A program made the translations under genes and the position numbers. Shown here in pieces: positions 56,077 to 64,000 of a stretch of 64,000 bases of DNA; position 1 is the stretch's first letter, and every line of letters begins with the position of its first letter. The stretch is from contig NZ_JBHIKW010000006.1 of assembly GCF_042138895.1 (NCBI RefSeq), forward strand, positions 1 to 64,000. The letters run 5' to 3'. Below the pieces are notes generated by a model. That model ran no database searches and was not told the origin of the DNA. It saw nothing but the letters and a program-made list of their open reading frames with translations. This DNA is from Cedecea selenatireducens. Lineage in GTDB: Bacteria; Pseudomonadota; Gammaproteobacteria; Enterobacterales; Enterobacteriaceae.

Positions 56077-56760
56077 ATGACGGCATCCGCCCCGGTAATA
56101 ACGATTGATGGCCCAAGTGGCGCCGGTAAAGGCACGCTTTGTAAGGCGATGGCCGAAGCGTTGCAGTGGCATCTGCTGGACTCTGGTGCGATTTATCGTG
56201 TCCTGGCGCTGGCCGCGCTGCATCACCATGTTGATGTCGCTTCCGAAGATGCGCTGGTTCCTCTTGCTGCACATCTGGACGTTCGTTTTGTCTCCACCGA
56301 CGGCAATCTGGAAGTGATCCTTGAAGGGGAAGATGTGAGCGGTGAAATCCGCACTCAGGAAGTGGCAAACGCCGCCTCTCAGGTCGCCGCGTTCCCGCGT
56401 GTCCGCGAAGCTCTGCTGCGCCGCCAGCGCGCTTTCCGCGAAGCGCCGGGCCTGATTGCCGATGGCCGTGATATGGGCACCGTGGTGTTCCCGGATGCAC
56501 CAGTGAAAATTTTCCTTGATGCTTCCTCCGAAGAGCGTGCCCACAGGCGCATGCTACAGTTGCAGGAGAAGGGCTTTAGTGTTAACTTTGACCGCCTTTT
56601 GGCCGAGATAAAGGAACGCGACGATCGCGACCGCAATCGCTCTGTAGCGCCGCTGGTACCCGCTGCCGATGCTTTAGTACTGGATTCCACCAGTATGAGT
56701 ATTGAGCAAGTGATTGAAAAAGCGCTACAATACGCCCGCCAAAAGCTGGCTGTTGCCTGA
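56077..56760 (+). CDS. cmk: Cytidylate kinase Cmk
   Basis: Cmk phosphorylates CMP and dCMP. The ATG at 56077 follows GAGGAG, giving 227 residues as in E. coli; longer frames run back into the aroA terminator. The P-loop is GPSGAGKGT at residues 12-20, and the LID and substrate motifs GRDMGTVVFPDA and RDDRDRNRS are present. In E. coli transcription runs through into rpsA. Confidence 0.96.
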   Translation: MTASAPVITIDGPSGAGKGTLCKAMAEALQWHLLDSGAIYRVLALAALHHHVDVASEDALVPLAAHLDVRFVSTDGNLEVILEGEDVSGEIRTQEVANAASQVAAFPRVREALLRRQRAFREAPGLIADGRDMGTVVFPDAPVKIFLDASSEERAHRRMLQLQEKGFSVNFDRLLAEIKERDDRDRNRSVAPLVPAADALVLDSTSMSIEQVIEKALQYARQKLAVA

Positions 56761-56883
56761 TAAAGGCAGACAAGCCTCAGAATTAGTAGTACCCCCGCTG
56801 CAACGGAGTGTGAGCGGGTATGTAAAACAACCCCATCCGGCATGAGGCCAGATGGACGTTAATCTAACTTTTGAAGATTAAAC
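56761..56883 (+). promoter_or_regulatory. rpsA translation-initiation region, autoregulated
   Basis: The 123-base leader holds two hairpins (CCCGCT with AGCGGG, and CATCCGG with CCAGATG) and ends in TTTTGAAGATTAAAC before the ATG. The Shine-Dalgarno is only GAAG. In E. coli this unusual folded start region lets free S1 repress its own translation while remaining efficient. Confidence 0.65.
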
Positions 56884-58557
56884 ATGACTGAATCTTTTGC
56901 TCAACTATTTGAAGAATCCCTTAAAACAATCGAAACCCGTCCGGGTTCCATCGTTCGTGGTGTTGTTGTTGCTATCGACAAAGACGTCGTTCTGGTTGAT
57001 GCGGGCCTGAAATCTGAATCTGCAATCCCTGCAGAGCAGTTCAAAAACGCAGCCGGCGAACTGGAAATTCAGGTTGGCGACGAAGTTGACGTTGCACTGG
57101 ACGCAGTAGAAGACGGCTTCGGTGAAACCCTGCTGTCCCGTGAGAAAGCTAAACGTCACGAAGCTTGGATCACGCTGGAAAAAGCTTACGAAGAAGCTGA
57201 AACTGTGGTCGGTGTTATTAACGGCAAAGTTAAAGGTGGCTTCACTGTTGAGCTGAACGGTATTCGTGCGTTCCTGCCAGGTTCCCTGGTTGACGTGCGT
57301 CCAGTTCGCGACACGCTGCACCTGGAAGGCAAAGAGCTTGAGTTCAAAGTTATCAAGCTTGACCAGAAGCGCAACAACGTTGTTGTTTCCCGTCGTGCGG
57401 TAATCGAGTCTGAGAACAGCGCAGAGCGCGATCAGCTGCTTGAAAACCTGCAAGAAGGCATGGAAGTTAAAGGTATCGTTAAGAACCTCACTGACTACGG
57501 CGCATTCGTTGACCTGGGTGGCGTTGATGGCCTGCTGCACATCACCGATATGGCATGGAAACGCGTTAAGCATCCAAGCGAAATCGTGAATGTTGGCGAC
57601 GAAATCACCGTTAAAGTGCTGAAGTTCGACCGCGAGCGTACTCGTGTTTCCCTCGGCCTGAAACAGCTGGGCGAAGATCCATGGGTCGCTATCGCTAAGC
57701 GTTATCCAGAAGGTACCAAACTGACTGGTCGCGTGACCAACCTGACCGACTACGGCTGCTTCGTTGAAATCGAAGAAGGCGTTGAAGGCCTGGTTCACGT
57801 TTCCGAAATGGATTGGACCAACAAAAACATCCACCCATCCAAAGTTGTTAACGTTGGTGATGTAGTGGAAGTTATGGTTCTGGATATCGACGAAGAACGT
57901 CGTCGCATCTCCCTGGGTCTGAAGCAGTGCAAAAACAACCCATGGCAGCAGTTCGCTGAGACCCACAACAAAGGCGATCGCGTTGAAGGTAAAATCAAGT
58001 CTATCACTGACTTCGGTATCTTCATCGGCCTGGACGGCGGCATCGACGGCCTGGTTCACCTGTCTGACATCTCCTGGAACGTTGCAGGCGAAGAAGCAGT
58101 TCGTGAATACAAAAAAGGCGACGAAATTGCAGCCGTTGTTCTGCAGGTTGACGCAGAGCGTGAGCGTATCTCCCTGGGCGTTAAACAGCTCGCAGAAGAT
58201 CCGTTCAACAACTACGTTGCGCTGAACAAGAAAGGCACTATCGTTACTGGTAAAGTAACGGCAGTTGACGCGAAAGGTGCTACAGTTGAATTAGCAGACG
58301 GCGTAGAAGGCTACCTGCGTGCTTCTGAAGCTTCCCGTGACCGCGTTGAAGATGCAACTCTGGTTCTGAACGTTGGCGACGATGTTGAAGCTAAATTCAC
58401 CGGCGTTGATCGTAAAAACCGTGTAGTGAGCCTGTCTGTTCGTGCTAAAGACGAAGCTGACGAGAAAGATGCAATCGCGACTGTTAACAACAAACAGGAA
58501 GAAAGCAACTTCTCTAACGCAATGGCTGAAGCATTCAAAGCAGCTAAAGGCGAGTAA
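56884..58557 (+). CDS. rpsA: 30S ribosomal protein S1
   Basis: S1 is the large RNA-binding protein that brings mRNA to the 30S subunit. The 557 residues hold six S1-type OB domains; domains 1-2 (about 1-170) bind the ribosome, and domains 3-6 (from GMEVKGIVKNLTDYGAF near 190) bind mRNA. Repeated phrases LTDYGxFV and VSLGLKQL mark domains 3-5. Length equals E. coli S1. Codon bias is strong. Confidence 0.98.
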   Translation: MTESFAQLFEESLKTIETRPGSIVRGVVVAIDKDVVLVDAGLKSESAIPAEQFKNAAGELEIQVGDEVDVALDAVEDGFGETLLSREKAKRHEAWITLEKAYEEAETVVGVINGKVKGGFTVELNGIRAFLPGSLVDVRPVRDTLHLEGKELEFKVIKLDQKRNNVVVSRRAVIESENSAERDQLLENLQEGMEVKGIVKNLTDYGAFVDLGGVDGLLHITDMAWKRVKHPSEIVNVGDEITVKVLKFDRERTRVSLGLKQLGEDPWVAIAKRYPEGTKLTGRVTNLTDYGCFVEIEEGVEGLVHVSEMDWTNKNIHPSKVVNVGDVVEVMVLDIDEERRRISLGLKQCKNNPWQQFAETHNKGDRVEGKIKSITDFGIFIGLDGGIDGLVHLSDISWNVAGEEAVREYKKGDEIAAVVLQVDAERERISLGVKQLAEDPFNNYVALNKKGTIVTGKVTAVDAKGATVELADGVEGYLRASEASRDRVEDATLVLNVGDDVEAKFTGVDRKNRVVSLSVRAKDEADEKDAIATVNNKQEESNFSNAMAEAFKAAKGE

Positions 58558-58600
58558 TCGTCCGAGCGTTGTATCCCGGCTTCTGCCAGGGTATAAAATC

Positions 58601-58624
58601 AGGGCGGCTTCGGCCGCCCTTGTT
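58601..58624 (+). terminator. Terminator of rpsA
   Basis: AGGGCGGC and GCCGCCCT pair around a stable TTCG tetraloop, followed by TGTT. The T tract is short, so some read-through to ihfB is possible. Confidence 0.65.
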
Positions 58625-58672
58625 CGATTGAGAGCTGTAAGCTAATTTTCCTGAATGGAAACCGGAGGAATC

Positions 58673-58957
58673 ATGACCAAGTCAGAATTGATCGAAAGAC
58701 TTGCAACCCAGCAATCTCACATCCCTGCAAAAGCGGTAGAAGATGCGGTGAAAGAAATGCTGGAGCATATGGCCTCTACGCTCGCCGAGGGTGAACGTAT
58801 TGAAATCCGGGGTTTCGGCAGTTTCTCCTTACACTATCGCGCTCCTCGCACCGGACGTAACCCAAAAACCGGCGACAAAGTGGATCTGGAAGGTAAATAC
58901 GTTCCGCACTTTAAGCCAGGTAAAGAGTTGCGTGACCGCGCCAATATTTATGGCTAA
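58673..58957 (+). CDS. ihfB: Integration host factor subunit beta
   Basis: IhfB pairs with IhfA in the DNA-bending protein IHF. The ATG at 58673 follows GGAGG and gives 94 residues (MTKSELIERLATQQ); an in-frame ATG six codons earlier is not in the family. The flexible arm RAPRTGRNPKTGDKV near residues 55-70 has the proline that intercalates into DNA. It lies just after rpsA as in E. coli. Confidence 0.97.
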   Translation: MTKSELIERLATQQSHIPAKAVEDAVKEMLEHMASTLAEGERIEIRGFGSFSLHYRAPRTGRNPKTGDKVDLEGKYVPHFKPGKELRDRANIYG

Positions 58958-58974
58958 TTCTTTAGATTTAGCAG

Positions 58975-59008
58975 AAATGGCACCTCATATGAGGTGCCAT
59001 TTTTTTTG
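58975..59008 (+). terminator. Terminator of ihfB
   Basis: AAATGGCACCTCAT and ATGAGGTGCCATTT form a 14-base perfect stem, followed by eight Ts. It is one of the strongest terminators in the window. Confidence 0.95.
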
Positions 59009-59158
59009 CCTGTACCGCTATTTTGCGAGCCGTTATCCACAACGGCAGCGCAACGTTGTTTACCTGGCGTAAGTTGCCCAATCCATCTCGTATTCTCCTG
59101 ATAACTTTCTGACTCTACAACAAGACTGGCGCACACTGCCTGTAACAAGGAGGTGGAT

Positions 59159-61426
59159 GTGTTTTCAATACCCACGGTTGCCGGCGCTGTTCTGTTTAGT
59201 TCTCTTCCTCTGCTATGGCTACCGGTTATCCCGGAAAGAGATGGCATTCTTTTACTTCTGGCTATTGCACTGGGGTTGGCCGGAATGTTTGGTCGCCTGC
59301 GCTGGGTACGTTATCTGGTGCTGTACCTTCTATTACTGAGCTGGAGCCTTCTGGCCGCGAGGCAAATGCTGGACGCGTTTGCTGATTTTGGGCAAAAACC
59401 GCTGACTGCCCAGGTGAGAATTACGCGCAGCGATGGTGAAAAACGGCATGAGATACAGATAGTGAAGCTGGACCAGCGCTATCTGTTTCCTGCGCCTGGC
59501 GTAGTATTAAGAAATAGCAATCTGCCTGAGTCCGCCTGCGAAGGGCAGATCTGGCAGATGACGCTTAGGCTTCGCCCGGTTCATTCGCAGCTTAACGAGG
59601 GTGGTTTTAATGGTCAGCGTTACGCGCTTTCACAGCTTCTGCCGTTTAACGGCAGCGTGCTGAAGGCCAACCTCTTATCCGAACGCTGTAATCTTCGCGG
59701 GAAATGGCTACAGCGAGCCAAAAACGCCACCGCGCACCTGCCATGGCAGGGCGTCATTATTGCCCTGGGGTTTGGTGAGCGGATAGACGTTAGCGATGAT
59801 GTCAAAAAAATTATGCGTTACACCGGCACCGCGCATCTCATGGCAATTTCTGGCTTGCACATTGCGTTAGCCGGGGGCATTGGCTGGCTGTTTGCGCGGG
59901 CGCTACAGTTTTGCCTACCGACCTTCCTGATCGGCTATCGTTTTCCCCTGTTAATGAGCTTTAGCATCGCGCTATTTTATACCTGGCTGTCGGGCATGAA
60001 TCCTCCTGCCGTAAGAACCCTGGTCGGTATGGGGATCTGGCTGGTGCTACGTCTCAGCGGCAGAAAGTGGTCCTCGTGGGAAGTCCTGCTTTGCTGTGTG
60101 GCCGGCATTGTGTTTAGTGAACCGCTGGCTATTTTGGCGGAGAGTTTTTGGCTGTCTGCTCTTGCGGTCTGCGGGCTTATCTTTTGGTATCAGTGGGTGC
60201 CGCTGCCGCGTATGGCCATCAATCGCTGGCTTCGGCCTTTTGTCGATCTGCTTTACCTACAAACGGGCGTCACGTTACTGCTTATTCCACTTCAGGTGGT
60301 TTTATTTCACGGCGTAAGCCTGACCTCGCTGGCAGCCAATCTCTTCGCCGTGCCTTTGATTACGTTCGTTAGCGTTCCTTTGATACTGGCTGGAATGGTA
60401 TTTGGGGAGTTACCGGGGATTGGCGAGTGGATTTGGTCTCTGGCGGATAAATCGCTGGCAGGCGTATTTGCACTTTTGGTCGGTTTACCTCAAGGCTGGA
60501 GGGAAGTAGATCGCCGCTATCAATTTTTGGCGTTCATTGCCTGGTGGGCCGTGATGGTGTGGCGGACAGGCGTTTGGCGAAGTTCTTCTGTGACGGTGGC
60601 AACGGTGCTGCTTTTAATGACGTTTCCTTTTTGGCGTAAAAACGATGCCAATAGCTGGGCCGTTCATATGCTTGATGTCGGGCATGGACTCGCGGTTGTT
60701 ATCGAACGAGAAGGGAAGGCATTACTTTACGACACGGGAAATGCATGGCCAGGCGGTGATGCGGCAAGAGCCGTGATTATCCCGTGGTTAAAATGGCGTA
60801 ACCTGCAGCCTGAGCAGGTGATTGTCAGCCACGAACATCTTGACCATATTGGCGGACTAAAAAGCCTTCAGCAGCAGTGGCCGGCGCTAAGTATTCGTAG
60901 CCCTTTGCGCTGGAAAGGGCATGAACGCTGTTTTCGCCCCCAACAATGGCAGTGGCAAGGGATTCAATTCGATGTTCTGTGGCCACCGGAAGGGTATGAG
61001 GGAACCGGAAATTATCGCTCCTGCGTAGTGAAGGTCAGCCTGGGTGGCTTTAGCCTGTTGCTGACGGGAGATATAGAGGCCAGTGCAGAATTGGCTATGC
61101 TGAGAAAGCGCTGGCAAACGTTAAAAGCCGATATTTTGCAGGTTCCTCATCACGGAAGCCGAACATCATCCAGCGGGCCGCTGCTCCGGGCGGTGTCCGG
61201 TCGCATGGCGCTGGCTTCAACTTCGCGCTATAACGCCTGGAGGTTACCGTCGCCAAAGATAATCGATCTCTACCGAAAATACGGTTATCAATGGCACGAC
61301 ACCGCGCAGTCGGGGCAGCTGACAATTGAAATAAAGGGTGATAAATGGCAAATCTCTGGCTTTAGAGAACAAATATTGCGCCGTTGGTATCATCAGTGGT
61401 TTGGCGTCACCCGTGATAATGGGTAG
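59159..61426 (+). CDS. ycaI: ComEC/Rec2-family membrane protein YcaI
   Basis: YcaI is the enteric relative of ComEC, the channel that brings single-stranded DNA across the inner membrane in competent bacteria. I choose the GTG at 59159, five bases after AAGGAGG and aligning with the E. coli start, giving 755 residues; a GTG at 59153 overlaps that site. An OB-like periplasmic domain (about 50-160), the competence membrane domain (about 200-480, with HLMAISGLHIALAGG) and a metallo-beta-lactamase-like domain with SHEHLDHIGG near 557-566 follow. The MBL zinc motif HxHxDH is intact. Role in non-competent enterics is unclear. Confidence 0.9.
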   Translation: MFSIPTVAGAVLFSSLPLLWLPVIPERDGILLLLAIALGLAGMFGRLRWVRYLVLYLLLLSWSLLAARQMLDAFADFGQKPLTAQVRITRSDGEKRHEIQIVKLDQRYLFPAPGVVLRNSNLPESACEGQIWQMTLRLRPVHSQLNEGGFNGQRYALSQLLPFNGSVLKANLLSERCNLRGKWLQRAKNATAHLPWQGVIIALGFGERIDVSDDVKKIMRYTGTAHLMAISGLHIALAGGIGWLFARALQFCLPTFLIGYRFPLLMSFSIALFYTWLSGMNPPAVRTLVGMGIWLVLRLSGRKWSSWEVLLCCVAGIVFSEPLAILAESFWLSALAVCGLIFWYQWVPLPRMAINRWLRPFVDLLYLQTGVTLLLIPLQVVLFHGVSLTSLAANLFAVPLITFVSVPLILAGMVFGELPGIGEWIWSLADKSLAGVFALLVGLPQGWREVDRRYQFLAFIAWWAVMVWRTGVWRSSSVTVATVLLLMTFPFWRKNDANSWAVHMLDVGHGLAVVIEREGKALLYDTGNAWPGGDAARAVIIPWLKWRNLQPEQVIVSHEHLDHIGGLKSLQQQWPALSIRSPLRWKGHERCFRPQQWQWQGIQFDVLWPPEGYEGTGNYRSCVVKVSLGGFSLLLTGDIEASAELAMLRKRWQTLKADILQVPHHGSRTSSSGPLLRAVSGRMALASTSRYNAWRLPSPKIIDLYRKYGYQWHDTAQSGQLTIEIKGDKWQISGFREQILRRWYHQWFGVTRDNG

Positions 61427-61463
61427 AATATGCGGCTATTTCATAAAAGGCTGGTTCGACTTA

Positions 61464-63212
61464 ATGCAGAACGATAAAGATCTCTCCACGTGGCAGACTT
61501 TCCGCCGGCTCTGGCCGATGATATCCCCATTTAGAACGGGTCTGATTGTGGCTGGGATAGCGTTAATCCTTAATGCTGCGAGCGATACCTACATGCTTTC
61601 GCTGCTTAAACCATTACTGGATGATGGTTTTGGTAAAACGGACTCGTCAGTGCTGATATGGATGCCGCTGGCCGTTATTGCCCTGATGGTGCTGCGTGGC
61701 ATCACAAGCTATGTCTCCAGCTACTGCATTTCATGGGTATCGGGAATGGTGGTCATGAACATGCGTCGTCGTCTGTTCAGCCATATGATGGGCATGCCTG
61801 TCGCCTTCTTCGATCAGCAATCTACGGGGACGCTGCTGTCGCGCATTACCTACGATTCCGAACAGGTGGCTTCTTCTTCCTCAAGCGCGCTGATAACCGT
61901 GGTGCGTGAAGGCGCCTCTATCATCGGCCTGTTTGTGCTGATGTTCTGGTACAGCTGGCAGCTGTCGGTGATTTTAATCGTGCTGGCCCCAATCGTCTCG
62001 TTTGCTATTCGCTTTGTTTCTAAGCGCTTCCGCAATATCAGTAAAAATATGCAAAACACCATGGGGCAGGTGACAACCAGCGCCGAGCAGATGCTGAAGG
62101 GCCATAAAGAAGTGCTCATCTTCGGCGGCCAGCAGGTGGAAACCGATCGCTTCGACAAGGTCAGCAACCGCATGCGTAACCAGGGGATGAAGCTGGTTTC
62201 TGCGTCCTCTATTTCTGACCCGATTATTCAGCTGATTGCTTCATTCGCTTTAGCCTTTGTGCTGTATGCCGCAAGCTTCCCAAGCGTGATGGAAACGCTC
62301 ACTGCAGGGACCATCACGGTCGTCTTCTCTTCCATGATTGCGCTGATGCGCCCGCTGAAGTCGCTGACTAACGTTAACGCCCAGTTCCAGCGCGGAATGG
62401 CCGCCTGCCAGACGCTGTTCTCTATCCTCGATTCCGAGCAGGAAAAAGACAGTGGCAAACTGGTTATCGAACGCTCTAAAGGCGATGTTGAATTCCGCGA
62501 TGTTACTTTCACCTATCCAGGGCGTGATGTTCCTGCCCTGCGTGACATCAACCTGATCATTCCAGCAGGCAAAACCGTTGCTCTGGTTGGGCGTTCTGGC
62601 TCCGGTAAATCGACGATTGCCAGCCTGATCACCCGTTTCTACGAGCAGGAAAAAGGCAGTATTCTGATTGATGGTCAGGACATCCGCGAGTATACCCTTG
62701 CCTCGCTGCGTAACCAGGTTGCGTTAGTCTCCCAGAACGTTCATCTGTTCAATGACACTATCGCCAATAACATTGCCTACGCTCGCACCGAGCAGTTTTC
62801 GCGCGAAGATATCGAAAAGGCCGCACGTATGGCCTACGCCATGGACTTCATCAGCAAGATGGATAACGGGCTTGATACCGTGATTGGTGAAAACGGCGTG
62901 CTGCTTTCCGGCGGTCAGCGCCAGCGTATCGCTATCGCCCGTGCGCTGCTGCGTGATAGCCCAATCCTGATTCTGGATGAAGCGACCTCTGCGCTTGATA
63001 CCGAGTCCGAACGCGCTATCCAGGCCGCGCTGGATGAACTGCAGAAAAACCGTACTTCACTGGTTATCGCCCACCGTCTGTCCACTATCGAGCAGGCGGA
63101 CGAAATCGTGGTGGTGGAAGATGGCCGCATCGTTGAGCGTGGCCCTCACCAGGAGCTGCTGGCTCATCGCGGGGTTTACGCCCAGCTGCATAAGATGCAA
63201 TTCGGCGAATGA
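61464..63212 (+). CDS. msbA: Lipid A flippase MsbA
   Basis: MsbA flips lipid A-core across the inner membrane. The ATG at 61464 (MQNDKDLSTWQTFRRLW) gives 582 residues as in E. coli; longer frames read back through ycaI. Six membrane helices occupy about 1-330. The nucleotide-binding domain has Walker A GRSGSGKST near 376-384, the signature LSGGQRQR and Walker B ILILDEATSALD. It lies 37 bases after ycaI and its stop overlaps the lpxK start in ATGA. Confidence 0.97.
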   Translation: MQNDKDLSTWQTFRRLWPMISPFRTGLIVAGIALILNAASDTYMLSLLKPLLDDGFGKTDSSVLIWMPLAVIALMVLRGITSYVSSYCISWVSGMVVMNMRRRLFSHMMGMPVAFFDQQSTGTLLSRITYDSEQVASSSSSALITVVREGASIIGLFVLMFWYSWQLSVILIVLAPIVSFAIRFVSKRFRNISKNMQNTMGQVTTSAEQMLKGHKEVLIFGGQQVETDRFDKVSNRMRNQGMKLVSASSISDPIIQLIASFALAFVLYAASFPSVMETLTAGTITVVFSSMIALMRPLKSLTNVNAQFQRGMAACQTLFSILDSEQEKDSGKLVIERSKGDVEFRDVTFTYPGRDVPALRDINLIIPAGKTVALVGRSGSGKSTIASLITRFYEQEKGSILIDGQDIREYTLASLRNQVALVSQNVHLFNDTIANNIAYARTEQFSREDIEKAARMAYAMDFISKMDNGLDTVIGENGVLLSGGQRQRIAIARALLRDSPILILDEATSALDTESERAIQAALDELQKNRTSLVIAHRLSTIEQADEIVVVEDGRIVERGPHQELLAHRGVYAQLHKMQFGE

Positions 63213-64000
63213 TAGAACGTATCTGGTCGGGAAAATCGCCTCTCTACCTGCTGCTGTTGCCGCTTTCCTGGCTGTATGGCCTGGTCAGCGGCGCTATCCG
63301 CCTGTCTTATCGCTTAGGCTTGCGTACCTCCTGGCGTGCTCCGGTGCCTGTCGTTGTGGTTGGGAACCTGACGGCGGGCGGTAACGGAAAAACGCCGGTC
63401 GTCATCTGGCTTGTGGAGCAACTGCAGCAGCGTGGCGTTCGCGTGGGCGTGGTGTCTCGTGGTTACGGTGGCAAAGCCGCCGCTTATCCTCTGGTGCTTA
63501 ACGCACAAACTACACCTTCTGAAGCCGGGGATGAGCCAGTGCTTATCTTCCAGCGTACCGGTGCGCCGGTCGCCGTTGCCCCAAAACGCAGCGAGGCTGT
63601 GAAAGCCTTGCTGAAGTCTGCGGCTCCGCAAATTATTATCACCGACGATGGTTTGCAGCATTACGCCCTGGCTCGTGATAAAGAAATTGTTGTTATCGAC
63701 GGCGTACGTCGTTTTGGTAACGGCTGGTGGTTACCCGCAGGGCCAATGCGCGAAAGAGCAGGGCGCCTGCGCAGCGTAGATGCCGTTATCGTTAACGGCG
63801 GTGAATCTCTGGCTGGTGAAATTGCCATGCGTCTTAAACCAGGGCTTGCCATTAACGTTCTCAGCGGTGAGCGTCGCCCGTTGGCGGATTTCAGCGACGT
63901 TGTGGCTATGGCCGGTATCGGCCATCCACCGCGTTTCTTTGCTACGCTGGAACAGGCCGGCATCACGCCGGTAAAAACCGTTGCACTGGCCGATCACCAG
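63209..64000 (+). CDS. lpxK: Tetraacyldisaccharide 4'-kinase LpxK, 3' end cut by window
   Basis: LpxK phosphorylates the 4' position of the disaccharide precursor to lipid IVA. The first 264 codons are present, ending ALADHQ; E. coli LpxK has 328 residues. The N-terminal hydrophobic helix (about 9-30) associates with the membrane. The P-loop is GNLTAGGNGKTP near 53-64, and the motif DDGLQHY near 147-153 contains the metal and base residues. Overlap with msbA couples lipid A synthesis and export. Confidence 0.97.
   Translation, partial: MIERIWSGKSPLYLLLLPLSWLYGLVSGAIRLSYRLGLRTSWRAPVPVVVVGNLTAGGNGKTPVVIWLVEQLQQRGVRVGVVSRGYGGKAAAYPLVLNAQTTPSEAGDEPVLIFQRTGAPVAVAPKRSEAVKALLKSAAPQIIITDDGLQHYALARDKEIVVIDGVRRFGNGWWLPAGPMRERAGRLRSVDAVIVNGGESLAGEIAMRLKPGLAINVLSGERRPLADFSDVVAMAGIGHPPRFFATLEQAGITPVKTVALADHQ

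Noticed and set aside
56905..58059. 384-codon frame antisense to rpsA
   Set aside because: This mirrors S1 repeats, so it looks repetitive, but only because rpsA is.
59159..61426. DNA-uptake locus around ycaI
   Set aside because: No other competence genes are adjacent; ycaI in this place, before msbA, is the normal enteric gene order.

Overview
This window is a stretch of core chromosome from a member of the Enterobacteriaceae. Its gene order follows the Escherichia coli segment from artJ to lpxK (about 19-21 minutes) almost gene for gene, and most proteins are recognisable as close relatives of the E. coli ones. It is not E. coli itself: a DoxX-family gene sits between poxB and hcr, the tRNA gene serW that E. 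coli carries between clpA and infA is missing, ycaP is missing between ycaO and serC, and a single unfamiliar LysR-type regulator lies between ycaD and pflA. I cannot name the genus from the sequence alone.

Layout. 1-4000: arginine uptake, with artJ alone and the artP-artI-artQ-artM operon, both with candidate ArgR boxes. 4000-8400: envelope and small functions (ybjP, ybjQ, amiD, ybjS, ybjT). 8400-16400: ltaE, pyruvate oxidase poxB, a DoxX-like membrane protein, the hcp-hcr nitric-oxide defence pair with FNR and NsrR-like sites, lysine exporter lysO and aquaporin aqpZ. 16700-22600: OLD-family nuclease ybjD, ybjX, and the macAB efflux pump behind a perfect PhoP direct repeat. 22600-27200: cspD, then the N-degron machinery clpS-clpA, translation factor infA, and aat, which makes N-degrons. 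27200-31800: cydD-cydC transporter and trxB. 32200-40100: lrp, ftsK, lolA, rarA, serS. 40400-51000: anaerobic respiration and fermentation, with dmsABC, transporter ycaD, the LysR gene, pflA, and focA-pflB. 51300-58960: ycaO, serC-aroA, cmk, rpsA, ihfB. 59150-64000: ycaI (ComEC-like), msbA and the first 264 codons of lpxK, cut by the window edge.

Themes. Several units answer to oxygen and nitrogen-oxide status (hcp-hcr, dmsABC, focA-pflB), and visible FNR-type sites agree with that. ClpS, ClpA and Aat, all parts of the leucine N-degron route, lie within 4 kb. The end of the window links lipid A synthesis (lpxK) with lipid A export (msbA) by a 4-base overlap.

I see no prophage, insertion sequence, CRISPR array, toxin-antitoxin pair or other accessory island, and no strong case for an undescribed multi-gene system. 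The most useful leads are small: operator candidates upstream of aqpZ, doxX and ycaD, a 23-codon ORF upstream of clpS, a duplicated motif in the FtsK linker kept identical despite different codons, the unplaced LysR regulator, and a Phe in place of the catalytic Tyr in YbjS.
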